Source: Mesotoga sp. BH458_6_3_2_1
Lineage (GTDB): Bacteria > Thermotogota > Thermotogae > Petrotogales > Kosmotogaceae
Assembly (NCBI RefSeq): GCF_003664995.1
Contig: NZ_JFHL01000002.1
Location: 434,001-498,000 of the forward strand
Direction: 5' to 3'
Length of the DNA: 64,000 bases
The first letter of the stretch is position 1. Each line of letters begins with the position of its first letter. The notes below the pieces were generated by a model. It saw only the letters and a list, made by a program, of their open reading frames with translations. It did no database searches and had not been told where the DNA came from. Both the position numbers and the translations under genes were made by a program. Below are positions 1 to 7,841 of the stretch, piece by piece.

Positions 1-1679
1 CTCCCTACTAGCGATAGACAGCAATCAACAACGTCAGGGTCGTAGAGTTTGCCCGCCCCTTCAGTAAGTTCAGAAATCGCCGCTGAAGTTTCATGTGCAG
101 GCCTGTATGGCCTGTGAGATACAATTGCTTCAAACACATCTGCAACCGTTACGACTCTCGTTTCAAAAGGAATTTCCTTACCCCTCAACCCCTGGGGATA
201 TCCGGAACCGTCAAGCCGTTCATGGTGCTGACGTACGATGCTTGATACTGGCCACGGTAATTCGATTCTTTCCAGCATCCTAAAACCTGCTTCACTATGA
301 CTTTGAATTAGGAACCATTCATTTTCCGTGAGACGCCCCGGTTTGCTAAGTATCTCAGTTGGCACAGAAATCTTACCAATATCATGGAGAAGTGCGCCCT
401 CACGTACAGTATCTATTTGATCCGAGTTGAGTCCCATCTCGGTTGCTATTGCCGTAGCAAGTTTGCTGACCCTTCGTTGGTGACCGGCAGTATATGGATC
501 TCTAACCTCAACCACTGTTGAGAGAGTCTCAATAAGGCTCTTAATAGTTTTCTCAGTCGATTCGGGAATGACATGATCAGAACTGGAGTGAGCAAAGGAA
601 TAAACAATTCTTCCTCCAGATCCTTCAGATTGGGAGGCATCAATCTCCGTCACCAAAGCTTCGACTTCTACTCGCGATCCATCACCCCGAGTGACTATCA
701 AAAAACGTTTATCACCTCTCCTACCATTATTAATCAGTCTATTCTCATTTCGATTACCTCTCACTTCTACGAAGTTGAACACGTCTCTCCCGATAATCTG
801 ATCTCTCTTTCTTCCGAAAAGCTTCTCGGCGGCTCTGTTGGTAAGGATAACCACTCCTCTTTCATCTGTAGAAATCAGTGCCTGATCAACTGTATCGATT
901 ATGCTTCTTGTATTAGCTAACTCAGTAAGGTCATTAATTTCGGCAGTGATCTCTCTGTGTATGCTCACTAACTCTCTGTTGGAAATCGGTTTTATCCAGA
1001 CCTCCTCGTGATAGGCTTGCTCAGAAAGCACAATTCTCTCCTGCCTTCCCGTCTTCGCAACTCTTCTCAGCGCCTGCAAATACAGATGATCGGCCTTGCT
1101 CATTGGTCTCGCTAGAGCTATACCCTCTATAATGGGGAGCCGTGCCAGTCGGTTAAGTTCAAAAGCGAGGTTCTTCGCTAAAGGAGTAATCTTTTCGCAA
1201 GTCCTGTCGACGGAAAAGATCGCAGCTCCTACGAACAGTTCTTCAAAGACTTTTCTGAATAGACTGCTGAATCCACTGTTAGTTTCAAAATGGGGAATAG
1301 CGGTTGAAGTTATTGAATAGGAAGCCGGATTCTTGAGATCTTCTTCAAAGTTGTCGTTCGCACTTCCTGGCTTCTCCTTTTCAACTAAAGACTCCATGTT
1401 AATCCTATTTGCCTTCTTCAAAATCTTGACATCACAGAATTTGCTTTTGTCGAAATATGAGGAGACGCTCCACACAGAACCGGCATGGTCTATAAACAAA
1501 TCGCTAGAACCGAAGAGAATATGGTACTCTTTGCCAACAACATCACCGAAGCACTTTTTCGAAGAAAGATTTTGGAAGGAAATTCTTCCAGTGGGATCAA
1601 CCATCATGACCGCTTCATCAATAAGGTCGAGATTAAAGTCTGTTGATTCATCTAATGACAAAACTGGCTCATCTCTCAT
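1..1679 (-). CDS. PAS / HD-GYP domain protein (3' end cut by window edge)
   Basis: About 559 residues are visible from an ATG at 1679. The reading frame stays open to base 3, so the gene leaves the window. An N-terminal PAS-like segment (about residues 15-90) and a second PAS domain (about 255-345) precede an HD-GYP domain. That domain has the intact HD dyad (LLHDIGK, H432-D433), HHERLDGSGYP (GYP at 492-494) and the VSHRPYRPA tail. HD-GYP proteins hydrolyse cyclic di-GMP. No membrane segment is obvious, so this is probably a cytosolic sensor. The start is the first ATG, but its ribosome site is weak. Confidence 0.9.
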   Translation of the reverse strand, partial: MRDEPVLSLDESTDFNLDLIDEAVMMVDPTGRISFQNLSSKKCFGDVVGKEYHILFGSSDLFIDHAGSVWSVSSYFDKSKFCDVKILKKANRINMESLVEKEKPGSANDNFEEDLKNPASYSITSTAIPHFETNSGFSSLFRKVFEELFVGAAIFSVDRTCEKITPLAKNLAFELNRLARLPIIEGIALARPMSKADHLYLQALRRVAKTGRQERIVLSEQAYHEEVWIKPISNRELVSIHREITAEINDLTELANTRSIIDTVDQALISTDERGVVILTNRAAEKLFGRKRDQIIGRDVFNFVEVRGNRNENRLINNGRRGDKRFLIVTRGDGSRVEVEALVTEIDASQSEGSGGRIVYSFAHSSSDHVIPESTEKTIKSLIETLSTVVEVRDPYTAGHQRRVSKLATAIATEMGLNSDQIDTVREGALLHDIGKISVPTEILSKPGRLTENEWFLIQSHSEAGFRMLERIELPWPVSSIVRQHHERLDGSGYPQGLRGKEIPFETRVVTVADVFEAIVSHRPYRPAHETSAAISELTEGAGKLYDPDVVDCCLSLVG

Positions 1680-1846
1680 TCTTGGGAAATAAAAATACAA
1701 ACGTTGGTTCAAAATTCAATTGTAATTCCAATCTAGATGGCTTCACTTTGAATTCTAACATCTTCGCAGTGGTTTTTGAAAATCAGACCGACTGTTCAAG
1801 ATGAGTTCCTTTTCTGAGAATTTCATCGAACGTGCGATAGGCAGCT

Positions 1847-2809
1847 TCACAATTTTCGAGGTTCATTTTCCTTTCGAAAAAAGACTTCATTGATTGCATA
1901 AGCGACGCCATCATTGGTGTTTGAGTGAGTTACGTAATCACATACGGCTTTCACTTCTGGAAATGCGTTCTCTACTGCCACGGCAAGCCCAACTCTCTGT
2001 AGAAGGGGGATATCCGCATAGTGATCTCCAATGAACGCTACTTCCTCACTGGACAGTCCATGATAGTCTAGAAAGGCATTGAACGCAATACCTTTGGAGA
2101 CTGATCCATCGTATATAGAAAGCAGTCCCCAGTTCGAAACCATTGATGTGATTTCTTTGCGGATTCCACCGCTCTCAACCCGAGACCAATATACATCTAA
2201 GAACCCTGTATCATCAGAGGTTCTTATTAACGAGTAGCTGAAATGACCTTCAAAATTTGCTTTGATCTCGGCCAAAACGCGAGTCAGAACCTCGAAATCT
2301 CCCGTAATATCTAACTGTAGGAGTCTCCTTTTGGCTATTGCTTCGGAAAGATCGTCAACCATTGTAATTCTGTGTTCGTTACTCTGAAGGAAAGGGAGAT
2401 ATGGGTTGATCACAAAATCGCCCTCATGAAACCAATCAGGAACATCTTGAGAATCTGTTCTCGCAAGAATATCACACCCCAAAGTGGGTGCGAGTTCAAG
2501 CAAGAAAGATGAAATGTTTCCATCAACCAAACGTTTCGCAATTATCTCACCTTTCCCTTTAATGAGAAAAGCTCCATTCTGAAGGGCATGGGGTCCTTCA
2601 AGATCCAGAACGTTGAGATATTCACGTGCCATTAAGTAGTCTCGACCAGTGAAAACTGCAATCTTTATCTCATTTTTCTTGAGTTTCTCAATTGCCTCAA
2701 GGGAGAAATCAGAGATCTCTTTGGTGTCATCCAGCAAAGTTCCATCCAAGTCAAGAATCAGGGCCCTGAGGTCCTGGAAGTTTATCTGACGGTCTCTCAA
2801 CTTTTTCAA
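1847..2809 (-). CDS. Cof-type HAD-superfamily phosphatase
   Basis: A 320-residue protein. HAD motif I is DLDGTLLDD (nucleophile D20, acid/base D22), motif II is in the VFTGRD segment, and motif IV is GDHYADIPLL from G261. The long cap between motifs II and III is the Cof/C2B type, which usually acts on small phosphorylated metabolites such as sugar phosphates or flavin. The ATG overlaps the stop of the upstream adenosyltransferase gene by four bases (ATGA), so the two are probably translationally coupled. The substrate cannot be read from the sequence. Confidence 0.9.
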   Translation of the reverse strand: MKKLRDRQINFQDLRALILDLDGTLLDDTKEISDFSLEAIEKLKKNEIKIAVFTGRDYLMAREYLNVLDLEGPHALQNGAFLIKGKGEIIAKRLVDGNISSFLLELAPTLGCDILARTDSQDVPDWFHEGDFVINPYLPFLQSNEHRITMVDDLSEAIAKRRLLQLDITGDFEVLTRVLAEIKANFEGHFSYSLIRTSDDTGFLDVYWSRVESGGIRKEITSMVSNWGLLSIYDGSVSKGIAFNAFLDYHGLSSEEVAFIGDHYADIPLLQRVGLAVAVENAFPEVKAVCDYVTHSNTNDGVAYAINEVFFRKENEPRKL

Positions 2810-3327
2810 TACTCGATTCCCTCTCTCGCCTGTACTCCCGCTGAATAGTAGTGCTTGATCTCTTTCATTTCAGTAACGAGATCTGCCTCATCGAGAATTT
2901 CTGAAGGTGCTTTCCTTCCAGTTAAAACAAGCTCTGTCTCTTCAGGCTTTGACGAAATCAATCTCCTGATGTCTTCAGTAGAAATCAGTCTATAGTAGTG
3001 GGCGATGAAAATCTCGTCCAGTACAACAACTCCAAACTCTCTTCCAATAATAATCTCTCTTGCTCTTGCTCTTGCAAGTCCATTTCGGGCCGCTTCGAGA
3101 TCTTGGCTTTCAGGATTATTCTTTATGAAACATCTCCTTCCGAACTGCTCAATGACAATTCTGTCTATGTAATTGGGTAATGAGAGTTCACTGTACTTCA
3201 TGCCCTTGATAAACTGACCAATGAATACCTTCTCTCCCGCAAGTGCCGCTCTTACCGACAGACCGACTGCTGCAGTAGTCTTGCCTTTGCCATCACCCGT
3301 ATAGATCTGAACGTATCCTCTTTCCAC
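2806..3327 (-). CDS. cobO: Cob(I)alamin adenosyltransferase, CobO/BtuR family
   Basis: A 173-residue protein that transfers the adenosyl group of ATP to cob(I)alamin or its precursors. The P-loop YTGDGKGKTTAAVG starts at about residue 9, and a Walker-B-like VVVLDEIF segment and the LVLTGRKAP strand follow, as in CobO/BtuR. I chose GTG at 3327 because a GAGGAGG site lies just before it and the P-loop then sits at the usual distance from the start. The frame is open back to an ATG at 3429, but a likely -10 box lies over that ATG. No other cobalamin gene is nearby, so this may serve salvage. Confidence 0.88.
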   Translation of the reverse strand: MERGYVQIYTGDGKGKTTAAVGLSVRAALAGEKVFIGQFIKGMKYSELSLPNYIDRIVIEQFGRRCFIKNNPESQDLEAARNGLARARAREIIIGREFGVVVLDEIFIAHYYRLISTEDIRRLISSKPEETELVLTGRKAPSEILDEADLVTEMKEIKHYYSAGVQAREGIEY

Positions 3328-3428
3328 GATGACCTCCTCGACTAATAACTTCAATTCTACTTCGAAATCGGAGTCCGAATATGAATATTTTGCAAAGTGT
3401 TCCGTTACCAAGTTGGAATTATATAGCA

Positions 3429-3457
3429 ATTATACGGAAATAGTTCGCATTTATCAT
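3429..3457 (-). promoter_or_regulatory. Probable promoter for cobO and the HAD gene
   Basis: Read on the minus strand, ATGATA (3457-3452) and a perfect TATAAT (3434-3429) are separated by 17 bases. A second TATAAT follows at 3423-3418. Transcription would start near 3422, downstream of the ATG at 3429, which supports the GTG start at 3327. Confidence 0.45.
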
Positions 3458-3461
3458 TTTG

Positions 3462-3490
3462 TTGAAGATTCTTTCTGAATGCAATAAACT
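3462..3490 (+). promoter_or_regulatory. Possible promoter of the sulfur-relay operon
   Basis: TTGAAG (3462-3467) and TAAACT (3485-3490) are separated by 17 bases, about 75 bases upstream of the first gene. Each box matches four of six consensus positions, so this is only a candidate. Confidence 0.3.
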
Positions 3491-3568
3491 GCCGATCTGG
3501 TTTAAAGGTGGAGGCAAAGAGTTTTCAAGAAATATTGTGAAGTAAATCACATTGAATGGAGGATGAAG

Positions 3569-3808
3569 ATGGCGAAGTATGAAGTGACAAAATCGGTGGA
3601 TGTGAGAGGCGAGGTTTGCCCTGTACCAGACGTTGAGACAAAGCGAGCTCTTAAGAAGATGAAATCTGGAGAGATACTTGAAGTCTGGATCGATTACGCT
3701 ATGTCGATGGAAAGAATTCCCGAAGCAGTCAAGGGAATGGGACATGAAGTTCTCGAAGTGGAGGAAGTCGGTAACAGCGAGTGGAAGATATACATCAAGG
3801 TAAAGTGA
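3569..3808 (+). CDS. tusA: TusA/SirA-family sulfur carrier protein
   Basis: A 79-residue protein with the TusA signature. Residues VDVRGEVCPVPDVETKRALK contain the sulfur-carrying Cys17 in the CPxP motif. TusA proteins carry a persulfide and pass sulfane sulfur to partners. The start is ATG 3569, which lies six bases after GGAGG; the ATG at 3563 touches the ribosome site and is unlikely. It is the first gene of a tightly spaced block (next gene 17 bases away). Its C-terminal half closely resembles the TusA domain fused to the ArsR regulator in the same operon, including IDYAMSMERIP against VDYPLSGERIP. That suggests the two arose by duplication. Confidence 0.92.
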   Translation: MAKYEVTKSVDVRGEVCPVPDVETKRALKKMKSGEILEVWIDYAMSMERIPEAVKGMGHEVLEVEEVGNSEWKIYIKVK

Positions 3809-3825
3809 AAAAGGGGTGAGATGAC

Positions 3826-4815
3826 ATGGCCTGGACGGGTCTCTTAGTTGGTCTCGTTTTTGGAATAATTCTTCAGAGAGGAAGAGTGTGTTTTAACTCA
3901 GCGTTTAGAGATGTTTTGCTCTTCAAGGATAACTACCTTTGGAAATTAGGTTTTCTTGCTGTCGGTCTGCAAATGATCACAGTTCTCTTTGTTGCCCAAA
4001 TGGGTTGGATAAAGATTGCACCACCAACACTGAATCTTTTCGGCAATATTGTTGGGGCTTACGTATTTGGCCTGGGTATGGTGCTAGCCGGTGGTTGTGC
4101 GTCTGGTGTAACGTACAGATCGGGAGAAGGAATGACAACTGCAATGATCGCTGCAGTATTCTACGGAATTGGTGCAATGGCAATGCGCGGCGGAGTGTTT
4201 TCACCTATAAGAACATGGGCTTCTCAATTTAATGTTTCCGTCGATGCCAATTCCTCTGTCTACCTTGACAAGGTTGGTCCGACTCTTGCAACGGTCCTCA
4301 ATATCAATCCCTGGATCCCTGCAGTGATACTAGCTGCGGTTCTTCTGTGGTATACATTGGGGACAAAGACAACAGAGAGAAAGACTAAGTTCAACTGGAA
4401 GGTTGCTGCGGTTTCTCTTGCTATTCTCTCTCCCATTGCATGGATAACAAGTGAGGCTGCAGGGAGAAACTACGGATTCGGTATCACCGGTGGCTGGGTC
4501 TCAATATTTGATTCTTACATCAGCAATCAGCCTCTTAGATGGGACGGATTCGAAATAATCGGTATCATTCTTGGCGCTCTCATCGCTTCACTTCTTGCCA
4601 AAGAGTTCAAACTGAGAATGCCCAAGAATCCCAAGACTTATCTTGTTGTGATGATCGGCGGCACGATGATGGGAGCTGGAGCCAGTCTGGCAGGCGGTTG
4701 TAATATAGGTCATTTTCTTGCCGGTCTTCCAACTCTCGCAATCTCTTCTATAATCGCTAGTGTGTTCTTGATACTTGGCAACTGGACAATGGCCTATATA
4801 CTATACAGAAAGTGA
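3826..4815 (+). CDS. YeeE/YedE (TsuA) family thiosulfate transporter
   Basis: A 329-residue polytopic membrane protein with two YeeE half-domains. It keeps three cysteines in the family's conserved contexts: C22 in RGRVCFNS, C91 in AGGCASG and C292 in AGGCNIG. In characterised YeeE proteins, cysteines in these positions line the path used for thiosulfate import. Its place between TusA and DsrEFH fits import of thiosulfate or another sulfane-sulfur compound for the relay encoded downstream. The ribosome site GGGGTGAG precedes the ATG. The exact substrate is inferred from the family. Confidence 0.9.
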   Translation: MAWTGLLVGLVFGIILQRGRVCFNSAFRDVLLFKDNYLWKLGFLAVGLQMITVLFVAQMGWIKIAPPTLNLFGNIVGAYVFGLGMVLAGGCASGVTYRSGEGMTTAMIAAVFYGIGAMAMRGGVFSPIRTWASQFNVSVDANSSVYLDKVGPTLATVLNINPWIPAVILAAVLLWYTLGTKTTERKTKFNWKVAAVSLAILSPIAWITSEAAGRNYGFGITGGWVSIFDSYISNQPLRWDGFEIIGIILGALIASLLAKEFKLRMPKNPKTYLVVMIGGTMMGAGASLAGGCNIGHFLAGLPTLAISSIIASVFLILGNWTMAYILYRK

Positions 4816-4825
4816 GGCGTCTCTT

Positions 4826-5182
4826 TTGAGAATAACAATTCAAGTTTTCGCACCACCTTACTCATATGAGGATCTTGATTCAGCAATAAAGATTGCTGAA
4901 GCCGGCCTTAACAAGGGACATGAAGTTACGATATTTCTATTTGCAGACTCAATCCTTTCTATAAACAGTAAGGTCAAGCCTATAAGAGTAGACAGAGATA
5001 TCCCCAGAAAATTGGAATCTATGATAAAAGAAAAAGGTTTGAAAGTTGAGATCTGTGGAATATGCATGGACTACAGAGGTGTAACCAAAGATATGATTAT
5101 CGAAGGTTCGAATCCCAGTGGTCTTCCCGAACTGGCTTCACTGATTTTCAACAGTGACAGGTTTGTTAACCTGATGGCGTGA
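4826..5182 (+). CDS. dsrE: DsrE-family sulfur relay protein
   Basis: A 118-residue DsrE/TusD-like protein. The Rossmann-like core begins ITIQVFAPPYSYEDLD. Two cysteines lie in VEICGICMDYRGV, where the family's persulfide-carrying Cys is found, just before the RGV segment. I chose TTG 4826 because GAGG lies eight bases upstream; the frame extends back to 4775 but only inside the previous gene. DsrE normally works in a DsrEFH (TusBCD) complex, and DsrF and DsrH follow with gaps of 8 and 10 bases. Confidence 0.87.
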   Translation: MRITIQVFAPPYSYEDLDSAIKIAEAGLNKGHEVTIFLFADSILSINSKVKPIRVDRDIPRKLESMIKEKGLKVEICGICMDYRGVTKDMIIEGSNPSGLPELASLIFNSDRFVNLMA

Positions 5183-5190
5183 GGTGCTTT

Positions 5191-5547
5191 ATGGATAAGA
5201 AGATACTTTTCGTTGTATATCAGGCGCCAGCAGGTTCTATTTGGGTAAACGAAGCATTTAGAACTGCGTTCGGAATGTATGGCGAGGATATTGAACCATC
5301 CGTTCTCCTAATGGAAGAGGCAACTGTTGCTCTTTCAAAGAAAACTAAGCCTGAATGTCTTGGCCTACTCTCGATTTCCATGTGTTTTAGGTTTATCAAG
5401 AGATACGAGACTGCGGTATACGGTGTCAGAGAACATGTGGAGAGATTCAAAGTTAAGGAGATCGAAGAAAGCTTCAATGCAAAGCTGATTGGAGAAGCTG
5501 ATCTTGGAGACTTCTTCCACGATTTTGACAACGTAGTATTTATGTGA
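5191..5547 (+). CDS. dsrF: DsrF/TusC-family sulfur relay protein
   Basis: A 118-residue protein starting DKKILFVVYQAPAGSIWVNEA, the DsrF/TusC pattern of a first strand followed by a helix that carries hydrophobic contacts. The start is ATG 5191, six bases after GAGG, rather than the in-frame GTG at 5179. It is thought to be a structural part of the DsrEFH hexamer. Cysteines are present in KPECLG and SMCFRF, but none is in the DsrE active position. It is the middle gene of the dsrEFH trio. Confidence 0.82.
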   Translation: MDKKILFVVYQAPAGSIWVNEAFRTAFGMYGEDIEPSVLLMEEATVALSKKTKPECLGLLSISMCFRFIKRYETAVYGVREHVERFKVKEIEESFNAKLIGEADLGDFFHDFDNVVFM

Positions 5548-5557
5548 GGTGTCTGGT

Positions 5558-5821
5558 ATGTATTTAATAGTTGTGAAAAATGGGCCCAATAATTCTGCCG
5601 ATAGAATCAAGATCAACGCGGCGAAAGAAGGCGACAAGGTTGTCCTAATTCAGGACGGTGTTTTCTGGGCATTGAACGAATTGACCACAAAGGCGGAGGT
5701 CTTTGCTCTTAAGGACGATGTTGAAGCCAGAGGATACTCGGCTAGTGACGTCTCTGTACCTCTGATTACTTACGAAGGCTTTATTGACATAGTTGAGGAA
5801 TGTGAAAAGTCAATAGGCTAG
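5558..5821 (+). CDS. dsrH: DsrH/TusB-family sulfur relay protein
   Basis: An 87-residue protein with the short DsrH/TusB fold. Strand one is MYLIVVKNGP, and the typical VLIQDGVFWALNE segment is followed by a strand (AEVFALKDDVEARG). The only cysteine is near the C-terminus (EECEKS); the position is not the classic DsrH one, so its role may be structural. The start is ATG 5558, eight bases after GAGG. It completes DsrEFH. The usual partner of this complex, DsrC/TusE, is not encoded in the window. Confidence 0.82.
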   Translation: MYLIVVKNGPNNSADRIKINAAKEGDKVVLIQDGVFWALNELTTKAEVFALKDDVEARGYSASDVSVPLITYEGFIDIVEECEKSIG

Positions 5822-5841
5822 GCGATAATTGTGCGATTTTC

Positions 5842-5870
5842 GAGGTGCACTTCGTTCAGACGTGCACCTC
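5842..5870 (+). terminator. Stem-loop between dsrH and the ArsR-TusA gene (terminator or operator)
   Basis: GAGGTGCAC (5842-5850) and GTGCACCTC (5862-5870) form a perfect 9-bp inverted repeat around an 11-base loop, followed by TTTCT. It could be a partial terminator or attenuator. The two 6-bp GTGCAC palindromes, 17 bases apart, could instead be an operator for the ArsR-type protein encoded 22 bases downstream. Confidence 0.55.
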
Positions 5871-5891
5871 TTTCTACTGGAGGGATTTGGG

Positions 5892-6470
5892 TTGTCAATG
5901 AAGCTTCCGGATTTGTTTCGGACTTTCTCAAATCAGACAAGAATTGAAATAGTTACGATGCTGATGGATAACTTTCTAACTGCTTCAGAAATTGCGTCGC
6001 TACTTCAAATTGATTTGTCAACTGTATACAGACATCTACAGCAAATGAAGAAGCTTGGTATACTGACTTCAACTCATTTGCATGGTGTTGAGAGATTCGA
6101 CTTCAGTTCTCCTCACATTTTCAGAATGCTGGACGAGGCGATTTCTTTCATAACGGAAGCAAAGGGTTTCAACGCGATTGCCTGCTCGGAGGGAATATGC
6201 AGTTATTACCTGGGAGGAGAGCTTGACATCATCGAGCCTGACCAGCTTCTTGATATGAGAGGTGAATCTTGCCCGATTCCGGATATTCAAGCAAGAAAGA
6301 CTCTGGAAAACATGAACCCCGAAGAAGTATTGCTTGTTATTGTAGATTACCCACTTTCGGGGGAGAGAATTCCTGTGTCTATTCAGAAAGAAGGCCATGA
6401 GATAATCAAAAAGATAGCTGATAAATACGGTGATATAAAGATCTACATAAGGAGGAGAGAAAATGCTTGA
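5892..6470 (+). CDS. ArsR-type HTH regulator fused to a TusA-like sulfur carrier domain
   Basis: A 192-residue two-domain protein. Residues 1-90 are a winged-helix ArsR-like domain (FRTFSNQTRIEIVTMLMDN; recognition helix near SEIASLLQIDLSTVYRHLQQ). Residues 118-188 are a TusA domain with DMRGESCPIPD and Cys127 in the sulfur-carrying position. The linker adds Cys98 and Cys103 (CSEGIC). TTG 5892 lies seven bases after GGAGGG; the ATG at 5898 is the alternative. The gene overlaps the flavoprotein gene by eight bases. A DNA-binding domain joined to a persulfide carrier suggests a sulfur-responsive regulator of this operon. That role is an inference; the domain calls are clear. Confidence 0.85.
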   Translation: MSMKLPDLFRTFSNQTRIEIVTMLMDNFLTASEIASLLQIDLSTVYRHLQQMKKLGILTSTHLHGVERFDFSSPHIFRMLDEAISFITEAKGFNAIACSEGICSYYLGGELDIIEPDQLLDMRGESCPIPDIQARKTLENMNPEEVLLVIVDYPLSGERIPVSIQKEGHEIIKKIADKYGDIKIYIRRRENA

Positions 6471-7824
6471 TGCGGTTGTAATTGGCGGTGGACCTGGCGG
6501 CTATGTATGTGCAATAAGAATAGCACAGCTGGGAAAGAAAGTCGCACTCGTTGAAAAGGAATATCTCGGTGGGACCTGCACAAACTGGGGCTGTATTCCG
6601 ACGAAAGCGATGCTGACTTCTGCCCATTTGTACACCGAGATAGTTGACAAGTCAAAGAGACTTGGAATCGAGATAACCGGTCTTAATTATGATCTGAAGA
6701 AAATCATGTCTCACATGAATAGAACGATCACGATGTCTAGAAAAGGAATTGAGCACCTTCTAAAGAAGAACGAAGTTGATTTCTACAATGACACGGCCGT
6801 GATAAAGGATCCAAAGCACGTCCTTCTGGAGCAGAACGGGGAGATTCTGGATACAAATAATATAGTTATAGCTAGTGGATCAGAACCCTCTATGTTTAGG
6901 CCGTTCAGTGAAGTCGAAGGAATCTGGACAAGCAATGACGTTTTTCGTATGGAAGAAATGCCTGAAAGTCTCGTAATTGTTGGCGGGGGTGTCATAGGAG
7001 TTGAGTTTGCAACATTTTTCAGTTCATTAGGAGTTAAGACGACTATTGTTGAGCTGGCAGATCACATACTGCCCTATGAAGACAGCGACATTGCTGACGA
7101 TATACGGAAGTCTTTGACAAGAAAGGGAGTCGAGATAATAGAAAAGACTAAGGTCACTGAGGTGGAAAGAGAAGAATGTTCTTTTATTCTCAATGCAGAA
7201 GGTGAACAAGAGCTCTCTCTTCAGGCCGAGAAAGTTCTTGTCGCAGTTGGCAGGAGACCCTCCATAACCGAAGATGTGAGAAAGCTTGGTCTGGAAATTG
7301 AAAGGGGAATTGTTACGAACAGCCGAATGCAAACAAACGTTCAAGGTGTTTATGCAATAGGGGATATTAGAGCCGGAATAATGCTTGCTCATGTTGCCAG
7401 CTATGAGGGTATAGTAGCGGCTCACAACATTGTCGGAGAAGTAATGGAAATGGATTACTCTGCAGTTCCTTCAATCATCTTCTCCAGTCCGGAGGTAGGA
7501 TCGACCGGGATAAGAGAGGACGATGTTGAAGATATGGAGAGAGTAAGTATCGCTAAGTTCCCTTTGAGTGCTAATGGCAGGGCAAGGACTGTACTAGAAA
7601 ACACAGGGTTTGTGAAGGTAATCGCGGATAAGGAAAGCGGAAAGGTTCTCGGTATGAGCATAGTTTCGCCATCTGCGACGGAGCTGATTATGGAAGGAGT
7701 AATAGCTGTCAAGAATGGGCTAACGATCGAAGAGCTTGAGAACTCAATACACCCTCATCCAACGCTATCAGAGACAGTACTTGGTGCGCTTGAAGGCGTA
7801 AATGGAATGAGTATTCATATCTGA
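6463..7824 (+). CDS. lpdA: Dihydrolipoamide dehydrogenase-like flavoprotein disulfide reductase
   Basis: A 453-residue flavoprotein. The FAD-binding GGGPGGY is at the N-terminus, the redox disulfide C39/C44 is in GGTCTNWGCIPTK, an NAD-binding GGGVIGVEF segment and GDI (second FAD motif) follow, and the C-terminal acid/base pair is H432/E437 in HPHPTLSE. All catalytic parts of Lpd are present. No 2-oxoacid dehydrogenase, glycine-cleavage or lipoate-binding gene is nearby, and it overlaps the ArsR-TusA gene. It may therefore reduce a disulfide or persulfide of the sulfur relay with NAD(P)H. It could also be an ordinary Lpd encoded here for regulatory reasons. Confidence 0.88.
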   Translation: MLDAVVIGGGPGGYVCAIRIAQLGKKVALVEKEYLGGTCTNWGCIPTKAMLTSAHLYTEIVDKSKRLGIEITGLNYDLKKIMSHMNRTITMSRKGIEHLLKKNEVDFYNDTAVIKDPKHVLLEQNGEILDTNNIVIASGSEPSMFRPFSEVEGIWTSNDVFRMEEMPESLVIVGGGVIGVEFATFFSSLGVKTTIVELADHILPYEDSDIADDIRKSLTRKGVEIIEKTKVTEVEREECSFILNAEGEQELSLQAEKVLVAVGRRPSITEDVRKLGLEIERGIVTNSRMQTNVQGVYAIGDIRAGIMLAHVASYEGIVAAHNIVGEVMEMDYSAVPSIIFSSPEVGSTGIREDDVEDMERVSIAKFPLSANGRARTVLENTGFVKVIADKESGKVLGMSIVSPSATELIMEGVIAVKNGLTIEELENSIHPHPTLSETVLGALEGVNGMSIHI

Positions 7825-7841
7825 GATAGTTCGTTAATAGA

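Noticed and set aside
573-1692. Several plus-strand open frames in the first 1.7 kb
   Set aside because: They are antisense to the PAS/HD-GYP gene, whose minus-strand frame is open to the window edge and shows all family motifs.
3328-3429. N-terminal extension of the CobO-type enzyme to ATG 3429
   Set aside because: A likely -10 box lies over that ATG and a strong ribosome site precedes GTG 3327, which gives the standard family start.
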